Below are positions 1-9,557 of a DNA stretch of 64,000 nt, piece after piece. Within the stretch, counting starts at the first letter, position 1, and each line of letters opens with the position of its first letter. This stretch comes from Xenorhabdus cabanillasii. GTDB lineage: Bacteria > Pseudomonadota > Gammaproteobacteria > Enterobacterales > Enterobacteriaceae. The stretch covers positions 558,001 through 622,000 of the forward strand of contig NZ_QTUB01000001.1 of the NCBI RefSeq assembly GCF_003386665.1, read 5' to 3'. A program made the position numbers and the translations under genes. The notes below the pieces were generated by a model. The model did not search any database and was not told where the DNA came from. It was given only the letters and a program-made list of their open reading frames with translations.

Positions 1-923
1 ATTGGGTAGAGGGCAAAAGAAGACATCCCTAAAAGTGCTAGTGCCACGATCATGATGAGGTAACTTTCAGAAAGATAAGTCATGCCTATAGCGAATACGC
101 CGAGCAGTGAAGCCATTGCTAATAACAGTATCTTACTTATTATAATAGACAGCTTGCTGATAATCGGCTGAATTACCATTCCACCCAGAATAATTGCAGC
201 CATTAATACTCCAACCTGTTCAGTATTGAACTTACTTTGGCTTAATGATAGAGGCATCAGACCGTAGATAGTGCCCATCACAATCCCTGATGTCATACAG
301 CCGACAATTGCAGGCTTACTGAACCGAGTGATTTTTTTCAGCGATAAGCGTTGGTGATTCAGTATCGGTGGCTGCCCATGATGTACAAATAACGGGGGCA
401 GAGTGGCAATCAGTAGCAGAGCCAGAATGGCTGCGAAAGGTATTATTCCCTGCGTGCCAATAAAACCGATGCCCAGCTGACCAAGTGTTGTGCCACCATA
501 GAGTGATGTCATATAAAGGCCCAGACGCCTGGCGCGCTCTTTGGGACTATCACCAATCAATAACCAAGATTCAACCACCACAAAAATACCGGCAACGGCA
601 ATTCCCGCTATACAACGAACAAGCAACCAGATTTCTTTATTGGGAAAAAAAGGTAATACCACAACCGTTACAGCTAAAAGCAATAAAAAACTTACAAATG
701 AAAAACGATGTCCTATTTTGGCAATAACAGGTTCAATCATTATTGAGCCTATTAATAAACCTACGTAATAAGCACTGGCTAACCAGCTGGCATAGCCCGT
801 ATCAATGCTGAAACCTGCCATCGATAATGGGATTAAGCTCATCAAGTAACCAGAAGCGATCGCAAATACAGTCAAGCCCGCGACAGGTACAAATGCACTG
901 TCATTTTTGCGCAGCAGTTTCAC
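1..923 (-). CDS. MFS transporter, YcaD-like, 3' end outside the window
   Basis: The reverse strand is open from a GTG at 923-921 to the window edge, so the C-terminus is missing. About 307 residues are visible, mostly hydrophobic helices separated by short polar loops. A stretch near residues 105-125 (GIFVVVESWLL followed by a charged KERARR loop) resembles the VVES...R motif of the YcaD/UMF2 branch of the major facilitator superfamily. The GTG start is supported by GGAG about 8 bases upstream; an earlier ATG is out of frame. Substrate cannot be inferred. It points away from the aryl polyene cluster and looks independent of it. Confidence 0.8.
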   Translation of the reverse strand, partial: MKLLRKNDSAFVPVAGLTVFAIASGYLMSLIPLSMAGFSIDTGYASWLASAYYVGLLIGSIMIEPVIAKIGHRFSFVSFLLLLAVTVVVLPFFPNKEIWLLVRCIAGIAVAGIFVVVESWLLIGDSPKERARRLGLYMTSLYGGTTLGQLGIGFIGTQGIIPFAAILALLLIATLPPLFVHHGQPPILNHQRLSLKKITRFSKPAIVGCMTSGIVMGTIYGLMPLSLSQSKFNTEQVGVLMAAIILGGMVIQPIISKLSIIISKILLLAMASLLGVFAIGMTYLSESYLIMIVALALLGMSSFALYP

Positions 924-1057
924 TACTGTCGTCTCCACATAAAAAAAATCAGTCAGATATGTGCTGCTTCTCATCAAGATCTTGCCGAACAGCAAAGCAA
1001 TAACGATATATGCCAAGGACTGGGATATATCTTGGTGATTTAAGCAGTAGATAAGTT

Positions 1058-1074
1058 ACTCAAGAATCTTGAGT
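1058..1074. promoter_or_regulatory. 8-bp inverted repeat, possible operator
   Basis: ACTCAAGA-A-TCTTGAGT is a perfect dyad with one central base, about 135 bp upstream of the MFS transporter start. It is the only strong symmetry in the otherwise AT-rich gene-free stretch 924-1416. A dimeric regulator of the transporter is a plausible reading, but no regulator gene is in view. Confidence 0.35.
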
Positions 1075-1416
1075 TGTGCGGACTATAGCCCTTTCTATCA
1101 AATAGATACAATGAGAAAAACTAATACTGATGAATGAAAAGATTTATGAAGACAGAGAATATAATTAAAAGGCAATTATTAGCATTTATCCTTAGCAGAT
1201 ATCTAATAATTCACATCAGTTTTTGAGCGGGTATAAAGTGAAAGTCTCATTTTTTCAGTAGATTAGTTAGATGGATGTAATAACAGATCTTCGTTTTAAA
1301 GTTAACCATCTAATTATTGCAAGAGCTCATCAAAATTATTATGTGATATATATGCTGATTTTATAGCTCCTAAACCCGATTGAAAAAGTTATGAGATAAC
1401 TTAATGAAAAAAATGA

Positions 1417-1900
1417 ATAATCGATAAAGAAGGAAATGAGCGCTTAGTTTATGTGTTCCCGGTGAAATTGATAACAGGAAAGCGTGTTGTCTCAGAATGT
1501 GATGTTTGTTTTATCTGTGAGCAAAAAATACGTAAGGCAAAAAAAACTTAGTTTTGAAGAGATTAAACAACGAGCTAAATGCGCACGTAAGACCCCCGGA
1601 AGTTCTGCACAGATTTCGATTCGGTATGAACGTAATGTTTATGTTGCTGAATATGCTAAACATATAGCTAAAAGCATTTGTCAGCTTTGCTTATTACCTG
1701 CACCATTTTGTAATTTCCAAGGAGATCCCTATCTAGAGACTCATCATATTAAGTGGCTTTCAAAAGGAGGAGCAGACACTATAGAAAATACTGTTGCATT
1801 ATGTCCAAATTGTCATAAAAAGATGCATGTTGTTGATGTGGAAGAAGATAAACAAAAACTTCGTCAGCGAGTTAGTGACTTATTGGCTGAATCTAACTAA
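1417..1900 (+). pseudogene. HNH endonuclease remnant, frameshifted and lacking its start
   Basis: The C-terminal frame carries an HNH nuclease motif: ETHHIKWLSKGG, then ENTVALCPNC and HKKMH, with a preceding CQLC zinc-ligand pair. The matching upstream part (VFPVKLITGKRVV, CDVCFICE) is in the previous frame. The two join if one A is removed from the A8 run at 1539-1546. No start codon precedes the first segment before a stop at 1414-1416. The gene is therefore a 5'-truncated copy with a +1 homopolymer frameshift. A shorter product starting at the TTG at 1484 is possible but would lack the first zinc knuckle. Confidence 0.65.
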
Positions 1901-2014
1901 TTCAAAAGTCCAACCATTAGTAAGTCAAATTATTTAAGTTACCTTCAATACTTGGTGGAGTGGGCATTTATTGAACTTTAGTGTCACGTCCAAATTTGTA
2001 GAATGTTTGAGATA

Positions 2015-2059
2015 AAAAACAAGGAGTGCCTTCTCACTTCAATTCGACTCCTTGTTTTT
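2015..2059. terminator. Bidirectional rho-independent terminator after apeR
   Basis: A 13-bp perfect stem (AAAAACAAGGAGT with ACTCCTTGTTTTT) encloses a 19-nt loop and gives a U-run on either strand. It lies 12 bp beyond the apeR stop and would end the long leftward ape transcript. Confidence 0.75.
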
Positions 2060-2070
2060 CTTCATTTAAA

Positions 2071-3300
2071 TCAAGCCCAACGCTGGATCACCAGTGAAGT
2101 ATTAATCCCACCAAAAGCAAAGTTATTGCTCTGGATAAATTCAGTCTGGATTTCACGTGGCTGGTGCATAATGTAATCTAACTCACCACAGGCCGGGTCA
2201 ATTTCATGCAGATTGATGGTAGGCGCGAACCAACCCTCATTCATCATTTCAATGCTCAACCAGGCTTCCAGAGCACCGCAGGCGCCGAGCGTATGGCCGA
2301 AATAGCTTTTCAGTGACGAGATAGGAGTTTTGTTGCCGAAAATATTGGCAGTCGCCTGACTCTCTGCAATATCTCCCCGATCTGTTGCTGTGCCGTGAGC
2401 GCTGATATAACCGATATCTGCTGGCTGAAGCCCTGCTGATTTCAGTGCCATTTCCATACAGATTTGCATCGTTTCTGATTTTGGCTGAGTGATATGGGAG
2501 GCGTCACAGTTAGTGGCAAATCCGATGATTTCGCCATAAATTTTTGCTCCACGAGCTTTGGCATGTTCCAGCTCTTCAAGAATAAGCGTTCCGGCACCTT
2601 CACCGATCACCAAACCATCGCGGTTCGTATCAAATGGGGAAGGAGTTGTTTTGGGTATGCTGTTTTTTTGGCTGGTGGCGAACAGCGTATCAAAGACTGC
2701 CGCTTCTGATGGGCATAACTCTTCTGCACCACCAGCGACCATCACAGTCTGATAGCCATTACGAATGGCTTCCCAGCCATAACCAATGGCTTGGCTGCCA
2801 GAGGTACAGGCGCTTGAGGTCGGGATGACTCTGCCACGCAGCCCAAAGAATAAACCCGTGTTAACCGCTGTGGTATGGGGCATCATCTGTACATAAGTTG
2901 TACCGGTAATATTGTTGGTGTGTTTTTCAGTCAGCATAGTGGCAAATTCACTAACCGGTTTAGTGCTGCCTGTTGAAGAACCATAGGCAATACCTGTTTC
3001 ACCATTAGTGAGTACTGGATCACCAAGTAGACCTGCCATTTCAAGAGCCAGTTCAGTTGCACGTGTTGACATAAGTGAAACACGCCCCATAGAGCGAATG
3101 CGTTTGCGGGTATAGTGCTCAGGCAAAGTGAAATCTGTCACTGGTGCACCAAGATGAGTATTAAGCCCGTCATATTCTGCCCACTCAGGCATTTGCTGCA
3201 CCGCATTCGTACCGGTTTTTAAGCCGGAAGAAACGGATTGCCAGTCGTGGCCTAAAGCGGTAATGCCGCCCATTCCTGTGATGACTACCCTGCGAGTCAT
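2071..3300 (-). CDS. apeR: Beta-ketoacyl-ACP synthase ApeR of the aryl polyene cluster
   Basis: A 409-residue KAS I/II-type condensing enzyme. The catalytic triad is visible: Cys165 in SSACTSGS, His302 in SAHGTATD and His336 in YFGHTLGACG. With a complete triad it should condense an acyl-ACP with malonyl-ACP. Aryl polyene clusters carry this second KS besides the ApeO/ApeC pair, and its exact step is less well defined. It is the last gene of the leftward operon, overlaps apeQ by 4 bp and is followed by a terminator. The symbol rests on gene order (18 genes matching apeA-apeR) plus family. Confidence 0.9.
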   Translation of the reverse strand: MTRRVVITGMGGITALGHDWQSVSSGLKTGTNAVQQMPEWAEYDGLNTHLGAPVTDFTLPEHYTRKRIRSMGRVSLMSTRATELALEMAGLLGDPVLTNGETGIAYGSSTGSTKPVSEFATMLTEKHTNNITGTTYVQMMPHTTAVNTGLFFGLRGRVIPTSSACTSGSQAIGYGWEAIRNGYQTVMVAGGAEELCPSEAAVFDTLFATSQKNSIPKTTPSPFDTNRDGLVIGEGAGTLILEELEHAKARGAKIYGEIIGFATNCDASHITQPKSETMQICMEMALKSAGLQPADIGYISAHGTATDRGDIAESQATANIFGNKTPISSLKSYFGHTLGACGALEAWLSIEMMNEGWFAPTINLHEIDPACGELDYIMHQPREIQTEFIQSNNFAFGGINTSLVIQRWA

Positions 3301-4025
3301 AGCATTCCTCCGTTGATTGAGATCACCTGACGGGTTACATAACCAGCAATGTCAGACATCAAATAGCTGGCAAGACCGGCAACTTCATTTGCTTGTCCCA
3401 TACGTTTCATAGGGATCATGTGCATAGCTTCTTTTAAAACAGGCTCTTCAATTTGAACCATATCTGTATCAATCAGCCCCGGCGCGATGCAATTCACGGT
3501 GATTTTTCGTTTTGCCAGTTCGATTGCGAGCGCTTTTGTTGCTCCGATAATCCCCGCTTTGGCAGCACTGTAGTTGACTTGCCCGCGGTTGCCCATCAAA
3601 CCGGAAACCGATGACAGTGTGATGATGCGACCGCCCTGACGCAGGCCAATCATTGGCATGATGCAGGGATGGATAACATTGTAAAAACCATCCAGATTGG
3701 TGTGAATGACACTATCCCACTCACTTCCGTCCAGTGCCGGAAACGCCCCATCTTTAGCAATGCCGGCATTACAGACAATGCCGTAGTAAGCACTGTGCAT
3801 TTCGATGTCTTTTTCCAAAATTGTGCGGCAGGTGTTGCGATCTGAGATATCAAAACTCAGTATCCGCCCATTACCTCCGCTGGATTGGATCTGCTCAAGT
3901 GTTGCTTCTGCACCTTTAGTATCACGGTGATAATGCACAACGGCGGTGAACCCGTCTGCTGCCAATTGGCAGGCGATTGCCCTGCCGATCCCTTTACTGG
4001 CACCGGTCACTAAAACTGAACGCAT
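3297..4025 (-). CDS. apeQ: 3-ketoacyl-ACP reductase ApeQ (SDR)
   Basis: A 242-residue short-chain dehydrogenase/reductase. The Rossmann nucleotide motif TGASKGIG lies at residues 7-14 and the catalytic Ser139, Tyr152 and Lys156 at TLSSVSG and NYSAAKAG. It should reduce the beta-keto group of the growing ACP-bound polyene with NADPH, before dehydration by ApeI/ApeP. It overlaps apeR by 4 bp and abuts apeP, indicating translational coupling. The length is normal for FabG relatives. Confidence 0.92.
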   Translation of the reverse strand: MRSVLVTGASKGIGRAIACQLAADGFTAVVHYHRDTKGAEATLEQIQSSGGNGRILSFDISDRNTCRTILEKDIEMHSAYYGIVCNAGIAKDGAFPALDGSEWDSVIHTNLDGFYNVIHPCIMPMIGLRQGGRIITLSSVSGLMGNRGQVNYSAAKAGIIGATKALAIELAKRKITVNCIAPGLIDTDMVQIEEPVLKEAMHMIPMKRMGQANEVAGLASYLMSDIAGYVTRQVISINGGML

Positions 4026-4504
4026 TATACTGCTCCATCCCGTTTAAATAATTGTTTAATCTCTTCTTTTTCTGGTTGATAGGTGTTCAGACGTCCTGTT
4101 ACCAGTACAGCACCGTTACAGCTAATTTCACCTTCAAAACTGCCGAATTTTTCATCTTGTAGTAACAGATTCATTCGAATATCTAAGACACTGCCATGTG
4201 TGAAGACCGGCACTTGGCAACGTACGGCTCTGCCGCCCAATAACATGCCCAAAGACGTGTCTTCTTCTTGTCGTTCTTTGCGATGCCAGCCAGACCAAAC
4301 GCCGATAGTTTGTGCCATCATTTCAATAGCAAACCAGTTTGGCAGATGATTTTCTTCATTGAGGAAAGATGACAGTACACCTTGCTCATCAACTGTCACC
4401 TGACAATGGACACTTTCGCTGGAAACATTGATAACCTTTTCCAGTAACACCATTGGCGCTTCATGGGGGATGTAGTTATCAACAGGTAAATAGCCAGACA
4501 TCAT
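4025..4504 (-). CDS. apeP: Hot-dog fold dehydratase ApeP
   Basis: A 159-residue protein of the FabA/FabZ-like hot-dog family. PHEAPMVLLEKV near the N-terminus and the central-helix signature IEMMAQTIGVWSG around residues 80-92 are typical of 3-hydroxyacyl-ACP dehydratases. In characterised aryl polyene systems ApeP pairs with ApeI to introduce each double bond. The start is an ATGATG overlapping the apeO TGA stop, so translation is coupled; the second ATG (4501) is equally possible. Confidence 0.85.
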   Translation of the reverse strand: MMSGYLPVDNYIPHEAPMVLLEKVINVSSESVHCQVTVDEQGVLSSFLNEENHLPNWFAIEMMAQTIGVWSGWHRKERQEEDTSLGMLLGGRAVRCQVPVFTHGSVLDIRMNLLLQDEKFGSFEGEISCNGAVLVTGRLNTYQPEKEEIKQLFKRDGAV

Positions 4505-5667
4505 ACCGCTCCCAGGATCAGGCTGGTGTTGTTTCCGCCAAAAGCAAATGAATTGGACATCACAATGGGTTTTTCTAACTGTCTGGATTGAGTCAGCAGG
4601 CCGCAGTTAGCCAGTGATGTATCTATGCCTGAGCGGGAAAAATCTTGTGGTGGCAGCGGTAAATTATGGGTCAGCAACAGCCAGCAAAGGCCGGCTTCAC
4701 AGGCACCGGCAGCTCCCAGAGTATGACCTGTCAAATGTTTGGTTGAACTGCAAGGGATGTACTCACCGAAGAGCTGGTTGATGATAAGTGATTCCATCTG
4801 GTCATTGAGTTTTGTGCCTGTTCCATGCAGATTTATATAACCAATTTCTTGTGGAGAGAGTCCTGCATTGTTCAGTGCCATATTAATGGCTTCGATAGCC
4901 CCTTTTCCTTCAGGATGCGGGGCAGACATATGCCACGCATCGCTGGATTCCCCTACGCCGAGCAGTGCAACGGGATGGGGTGCCCGTGTCAGAAGTAACA
5001 GAGTTGAAGCCTCACCAATGGTAATACCCTGGCGCCCCTTGCAAAATGGTTCACACAATGTTTCAGAGAGTGCCTCAAGGCTGTTAAATCCGTTGATTGG
5101 CATACGGCTGAGTGTGTCTGCACCACCGACAATCGCTACATCTGCCATGTCCATTTCGAGCAGGCGCTGGCCACTGATAATTGCTCGTGAACTGGAGGAA
5201 CAAGCCGTGGAAATAGTGAAAGCAGGCCCTTCAATACCAAGATAATTGGCAATGAATCGGGAAGGATCACCCAGTTCCTGTTGATAATAGTGATAGTGCT
5301 CATCAGCTTGTTGATTTACTGTCCGGCTGACATGTTCGTCACCTTCATTAAGGCCGGAAGTACTGGTTCCCATAATGACAGCAACCCGTGCCCGTCCATA
5401 CTGTTTTATAGCTTCATCGACTTGTGGTTTTATCTGCATTAACGCGGCCAGTAGTAGCTGATTGTTACGGCTATTGTGTTTGTGCAAATGCGCAGGAATA
5501 GCAGGCAACTCAGCATCAATTCCCCCCAGACAGCAGACTTTATTGGGCTGTAACCAACCAGAGCGCGCATACATGCCGGGAGCGTACCCCTGCGTAAGAT
5601 TCTGCGCGATGTCATCTACATTATTACCCAGAGCATTGAGCATACCCATGGCAGAAATATAAATCAT
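4501..5667 (-). CDS. apeO: Ketosynthase ApeO (chain-elongating KS)
   Basis: A 388-residue KS with Cys156 in ISTACSSSS, His281 in NLHGTGT and His315 in LTGHTLGAAG, so the triad is complete. In the studied Xenorhabdus system ApeO forms a heterodimer with the chain-length factor ApeC, here encoded at 15057-15845. It uses malonyl units to extend the aryl starter. Overlaps apeP by 4 bp and is 3 bp from apeN. Confidence 0.9.
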   Translation of the reverse strand: MIYISAMGMLNALGNNVDDIAQNLTQGYAPGMYARSGWLQPNKVCCLGGIDAELPAIPAHLHKHNSRNNQLLLAALMQIKPQVDEAIKQYGRARVAVIMGTSTSGLNEGDEHVSRTVNQQADEHYHYYQQELGDPSRFIANYLGIEGPAFTISTACSSSSRAIISGQRLLEMDMADVAIVGGADTLSRMPINGFNSLEALSETLCEPFCKGRQGITIGEASTLLLLTRAPHPVALLGVGESSDAWHMSAPHPEGKGAIEAINMALNNAGLSPQEIGYINLHGTGTKLNDQMESLIINQLFGEYIPCSSTKHLTGHTLGAAGACEAGLCWLLLTHNLPLPPQDFSRSGIDTSLANCGLLTQSRQLEKPIVMSNSFAFGGNNTSLILGAV

Positions 5668-5670
5668 GTT

Positions 5671-6234
5671 TTACTCTTCTAAATGCTGAATAGCGATGTC
5701 ATAACCAAAAATAAATTGCTGAACGTGTACCGGACGCCGTTTGCCATTTTGGATGTCATAATGGATTTCTGTAACTAATTTTCCTTGATTATCATGCAAC
5801 TGCCTGATTTTATTGGTGTCCTGTAGCGTCCATCCTTCGGGTAAACGCGGGATCCATGCGGCAACCGGCCAATAACTGAGCATGATATCTGCCAAGACTT
5901 GACTGGCTGGTGGAATTTCCGGCAATACAAGGGATTGTTCGGCATGAATGCCATCTTTATCATAGTTTAACCTGAACAGACGGATACCCAGTGACGACAG
6001 GCCGGCCAATGATAACTGATGTTCATTGGCATTAAGCAGGACAATCAGTGATTGCTGTTTGCCATTCACGGTTGCCGTTAATAATTGTTGTTCATTGATG
6101 GCGGGCATTATGCCCGGTTCAGGCAGTGAGATGCGCACTCCCGGTTTAAGCCATGCGTTGGGAGTACCATGTTTGGGAAGGTTGGTACAAGCTGTCAGCA
6201 GACATACCAGTGATAGAATGAATAACCGCATCAT
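5671..6234 (-). CDS. apeN: Outer-membrane lipoprotein ApeN (DUF3261-like)
   Basis: The reading frame extends upstream to 6309, but the start at 6234 (MMRLFILSLVCLLTAC) gives a clean lipoprotein signal with lipobox LTAC, so mature Cys is near residue 16. This start overlaps the apeM stop by 4 bp. No catalytic motif is visible. Position next to the exporter and the LolA-like gene suggests it helps deliver the polyene-lipid to the outer membrane. Confidence 0.78.
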   Translation of the reverse strand: MMRLFILSLVCLLTACTNLPKHGTPNAWLKPGVRISLPEPGIMPAINEQQLLTATVNGKQQSLIVLLNANEHQLSLAGLSSLGIRLFRLNYDKDGIHAEQSLVLPEIPPASQVLADIMLSYWPVAAWIPRLPEGWTLQDTNKIRQLHDNQGKLVTEIHYDIQNGKRRPVHVQQFIFGYDIAIQHLEE

Positions 6235-8555
6235 GCTTTTTTGTTCCTTTTGGGACGTTCGGGCATTGCCAGTGGCGAGAGCAGAAATGCGGTGAAAATT
6301 CCACTGCATAAGACAATGCCAAAACTACTGATTGCCTGAGTGCTACTGAATACCAGCATACCCAGAGTAAGCAGCGAAGTGCACATCGCGACTGTGATCG
6401 CCAGTAGTGAAGTGAGTGGTGTACCGCGAGGGTTGCTGAAAAACAGGGTATAGTTGATACCAATCCCCAGTACCAGCACCAATGCTAATATTGAGAAAAG
6501 ATTAAGGCTATAGCCACTGAAGCCAAGAACAGCCAGTGCACATCCGAGGGATAGCAGTGACGGCAATATACTGATTGTGCCACGGCGCAAGCCGAGTCGA
6601 ATGATATAACTTACCGCGATTAATACAACTGAACCAGCCAGCAGCCAGCCAAGTATGGTGCGATAAAATTGAAACATTTCATCAAATGCCAGTTTGCGGT
6701 CTACCCAGCTGATACCTGCTTGTTTCTCCGCTAACTGGCGCATAAGCACACTGTCTTTTACCCCCGTTACTGGTAACAAGACACCGCTCTGACCGTTTGG
6801 CAAAGTGATCCACATCAAACGCCATCCCTCACTGACAACGCTGTTGAGCCAGTTATTGGGTGTGACAGTCATGGGACGGAGATCGGGTTGTTTAACCGGT
6901 AAGCCGGCTTCTGTCAGACGCGTGATGATATTCGGCACAGCTGCTTTAAGCAGTTCCAGGTCTTTATGTTGCTGTGCAAGGGAAGATAGCGGCAGTTGTT
7001 GATAGCTTATGATCATGCCTTGCTGTTTTTCTGCATCCAGTTTGGGAATAAATGCTTCCAGACGCTGTAATGTTTGCTCTGCACTATCGCCATAAACAAC
7101 GAACCATTTTTGATCACTTCTTTGACCGGTCAGTTCGGCAATACGTTTTTCTTGCTGATGAATATGCTGAGGCAATACCTGTAATTGGGCGATGTCATCA
7201 TTGATCTCTAAGCGTGAAATACCCAATAAGGCAAAAACCGCCAGAGCAACAGGTAGCCCAGGATAAAATACGCGGTTGCGTCGCCATAATGCCAGCCAGC
7301 GCATTAACATGACCATCGCCGGGATTGGGCGAACCGGCAGATTTTTAGCCAGTATGGGATACCAACAGATTACGGTCAGGCAAGAAGCCATCAAACCCGC
7401 AGCCGCAAATACAGCTAACTGACGTAAGCCGGGGAAGGGAGCAAACATCAGGATGAGATAAGCAATGACAGTTGTTGCCAGCGCCATCAGCAACGCAGTC
7501 AATACCTTGCGCATACTTTGCCACGCTGTGACTTCCTGCCCGTGCACCATACGTTCGGTCAGGTAATAAATGGCATAGTCAGCAGAGATGCCGATGATAC
7601 TGATGCTCATAACCAGTGTCATAAAGTGAAGTTCGCCAAATATACCCAGTGTTACAACCGTTCCGGCCAGCGCACCTATACTAACGGAGAGAACGCACAG
7701 CAATAAGGGTTTCAGGGAGCGGAACACACCATAGATCAGTAGCAGGACCCCCAGTATTGTTGCACTGCCCAGTGTTGAAATATCATGTTTGGCCTGCTGG
7801 CTGGCGTAATCGCTGTAAAACAGTGTTCCCCGTGACATGACTTCGGTATCGGGAAAGCGGGCTTTCAACGATTGTTCCAGCCTGTTCAGCTCGGTGACTG
7901 CCTGATGTCCCTGCTGCATATCGAATGAAGAACCGTTGAGTTCAGCATGAAGCAAATACCACTCTCTTCCAGCATTATCCTTAGCGACCAACCAGCCGTT
8001 TTGTAACCGTAACTGACTGGATGTTTGTTGAAGAGCCAGTTGTGATCCTCTGACCAGCATGAGTGGATCGTTACTGAGTTCTTGCCCACTGACGCCTGAA
8101 AAAGCTGAATAGACTTGAGACAGGATCCAGTTTGCCTGTTGAGTACCTTCTGATTTCAGCCTGTCACGGGTTGCAGGATCGAGCATGGCGTTACGGTGCT
8201 GGTAGTAAAAAGCTCCCCATGCTTGCTGTTGTGCTGCTGTCATCGGCCCTTTAACCTGAGTCAGGAATGGCGTTTTTCCTAGTTGTTCCAGCCAATATTG
8301 GGCTGGTGCGATGTTTTCTTTTGTGCCGGAACTGACCATCCATACTAATTGACGATCAAGGCGCTGCATAAACTCATCTTTTAACTCCGGTGGCATATCT
8401 CCGGCACTTTGTGCAGGTAAGAGCGCCAGTATACTGGTAGATAAGCGCGATTGTGGTAACAAAGTGACCAGTGAAACCACAAGGATACTGCATATCAACA
8501 ACCAAAATATTGCCAGCAGACGCGGATTAAAATTTGAAGTGTTGCTCTTCTTCAT
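6231..8555 (-). CDS. apeM: MMPL/RND-type exporter ApeM
   Basis: A 774-residue inner-membrane transporter. One N-terminal membrane segment (about residues 14-33) and a periplasmic loop are followed by a bundle of five to six helices (about 255-420). A second half repeats this plan: one helix near 430-450, a loop, then a bundle near 625-765. This duplication is the RND/MMPL fold. GISADYAIYYL near 325 and GIGINYTLFF near 710 resemble the polar motif of MMPL proteins. It should export the aryl polyene lipid to the periplasm. It overlaps apeL by 29 bp. Confidence 0.87.
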   Translation of the reverse strand: MKKSNTSNFNPRLLAIFWLLICSILVVSLVTLLPQSRLSTSILALLPAQSAGDMPPELKDEFMQRLDRQLVWMVSSGTKENIAPAQYWLEQLGKTPFLTQVKGPMTAAQQQAWGAFYYQHRNAMLDPATRDRLKSEGTQQANWILSQVYSAFSGVSGQELSNDPLMLVRGSQLALQQTSSQLRLQNGWLVAKDNAGREWYLLHAELNGSSFDMQQGHQAVTELNRLEQSLKARFPDTEVMSRGTLFYSDYASQQAKHDISTLGSATILGVLLLIYGVFRSLKPLLLCVLSVSIGALAGTVVTLGIFGELHFMTLVMSISIIGISADYAIYYLTERMVHGQEVTAWQSMRKVLTALLMALATTVIAYLILMFAPFPGLRQLAVFAAAGLMASCLTVICWYPILAKNLPVRPIPAMVMLMRWLALWRRNRVFYPGLPVALAVFALLGISRLEINDDIAQLQVLPQHIHQQEKRIAELTGQRSDQKWFVVYGDSAEQTLQRLEAFIPKLDAEKQQGMIISYQQLPLSSLAQQHKDLELLKAAVPNIITRLTEAGLPVKQPDLRPMTVTPNNWLNSVVSEGWRLMWITLPNGQSGVLLPVTGVKDSVLMRQLAEKQAGISWVDRKLAFDEMFQFYRTILGWLLAGSVVLIAVSYIIRLGLRRGTISILPSLLSLGCALAVLGFSGYSLNLFSILALVLVLGIGINYTLFFSNPRGTPLTSLLAITVAMCTSLLTLGMLVFSSTQAISSFGIVLCSGIFTAFLLSPLAMPERPKRNKKA

Positions 8556-9135
8556 TACTCAGCATCTCTGGTGTTAATCGGTGTTTGGTAAAAAAGAGTT
8601 CAGTGCGATCGCCCTGTTTATCTATCAACAGGATAGAATCAAGGTTAGCCTGACCATTTAAGGTAATAACCGTGAATAGCTTATCCAACGGAGACGTTTT
8701 CGGCGTGAGTGCCAACTGCCATTTTTCCTGCCCCAGATCTTTGAACCCGGTTGTAAAATTTTCCTCCAATACCGCACGATCCGCCTGGAACAGTGCCCGC
8801 ATCAGATGATTGAATTGAAACATCTGAGGATTGGAATCAGCAGTAATGACTTGAGGCGTTTGCCCCGCAATGGCCTGAACCATGCGGCTGTCATCCAGTA
8901 CCAATGTGAGGGGAAAAGGTTTTTGCTGATGCCACCAAAGCCCTCTGTGTTGTGCAACCAGCATTTCACCACGGGAATACAGGGGTTGGGCCATACCCTG
9001 AATTTGGCGCTCTTGAGTAAATTCTGCCCGCACTACCGATTGTTTTGCGAAACGTTGCTGTAACTCTTCAAGCGTAACCGCGTGTGCTGAGCCATTAACC
9101 GCCAGAAGCAGTATCATCCACCACCATCTTTTCAT
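8527..9135 (-). CDS. apeL: LolA-like periplasmic carrier ApeL
   Basis: A 202-residue protein with an N-terminal signal peptide (MKRWWWMILLLAVNGSAHA, cleavage after AHA near residue 19). The remainder resembles the LolA outer-membrane lipoprotein carrier family, with an early ..VRAEFTQER.. segment and beta-rich spacing. It probably shuttles the hydrophobic product from ApeM across the periplasm. The start overlaps the apeK stop by 4 bp. Confidence 0.82.
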   Translation of the reverse strand: MKRWWWMILLLAVNGSAHAVTLEELQQRFAKQSVVRAEFTQERQIQGMAQPLYSRGEMLVAQHRGLWWHQQKPFPLTLVLDDSRMVQAIAGQTPQVITADSNPQMFQFNHLMRALFQADRAVLEENFTTGFKDLGQEKWQLALTPKTSPLDKLFTVITLNGQANLDSILLIDKQGDRTELFFTKHRLTPEMLSNEEEQHFKF

Positions 9136-9554
9136 GGTTTGACTCCCATGCGTTCAAACAAAATATCCGGGCTGACAAAACTCATTTCCTGTGTTTTCTC
9201 TTCAACTGCCACTTGAATGGTGTAGCCTGTAGTGGTTTTTCTACCGCTTGCAGCATCAAAAACCTGATAAGCCACTTTCAGCCGGTTCTCAAACTCTTCT
9301 ATGGTTGCTCTTACACGTATTTGCTGCCCAAATTGCAGTGGCTTGCGATACTTAATCCGTGCATCAACAACCGGCCAGACATAGCCTGATTTAATCATTT
9401 CACGGTAGCCATAATTGAATTGGTTCATCAAGGCTTCGCGGGCAATTTCAAAATAACGGAAATAATTACCGTGCCAGACAACGCCCATTGGGTCGGTGTC
9501 ATGGAAGGGGATAGTTAATTCAACTTCGCTGGTAAAACGGGGATCCGTCAACAT
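9132..9554 (-). CDS. apeK: Hot-dog thioesterase ApeK (4HBT family)
   Basis: A 140-residue 4-hydroxybenzoyl-CoA thioesterase-like protein. FHDTDPMGVVWHGNYFRY at residues 18-35 carries the Asp and the surrounding helix typical of YbgC/4HBT enzymes. A role in releasing acyl chains or editing the ACPs is inferred from family. It is separated from apeJ by only 3 bp. Confidence 0.85.
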   Translation of the reverse strand: MLTDPRFTSEVELTIPFHDTDPMGVVWHGNYFRYFEIAREALMNQFNYGYREMIKSGYVWPVVDARIKYRKPLQFGQQIRVRATIEEFENRLKVAYQVFDAASGRKTTTGYTIQVAVEEKTQEMSFVSPDILFERMGVKP

Positions 9555-9557
9555 TCC

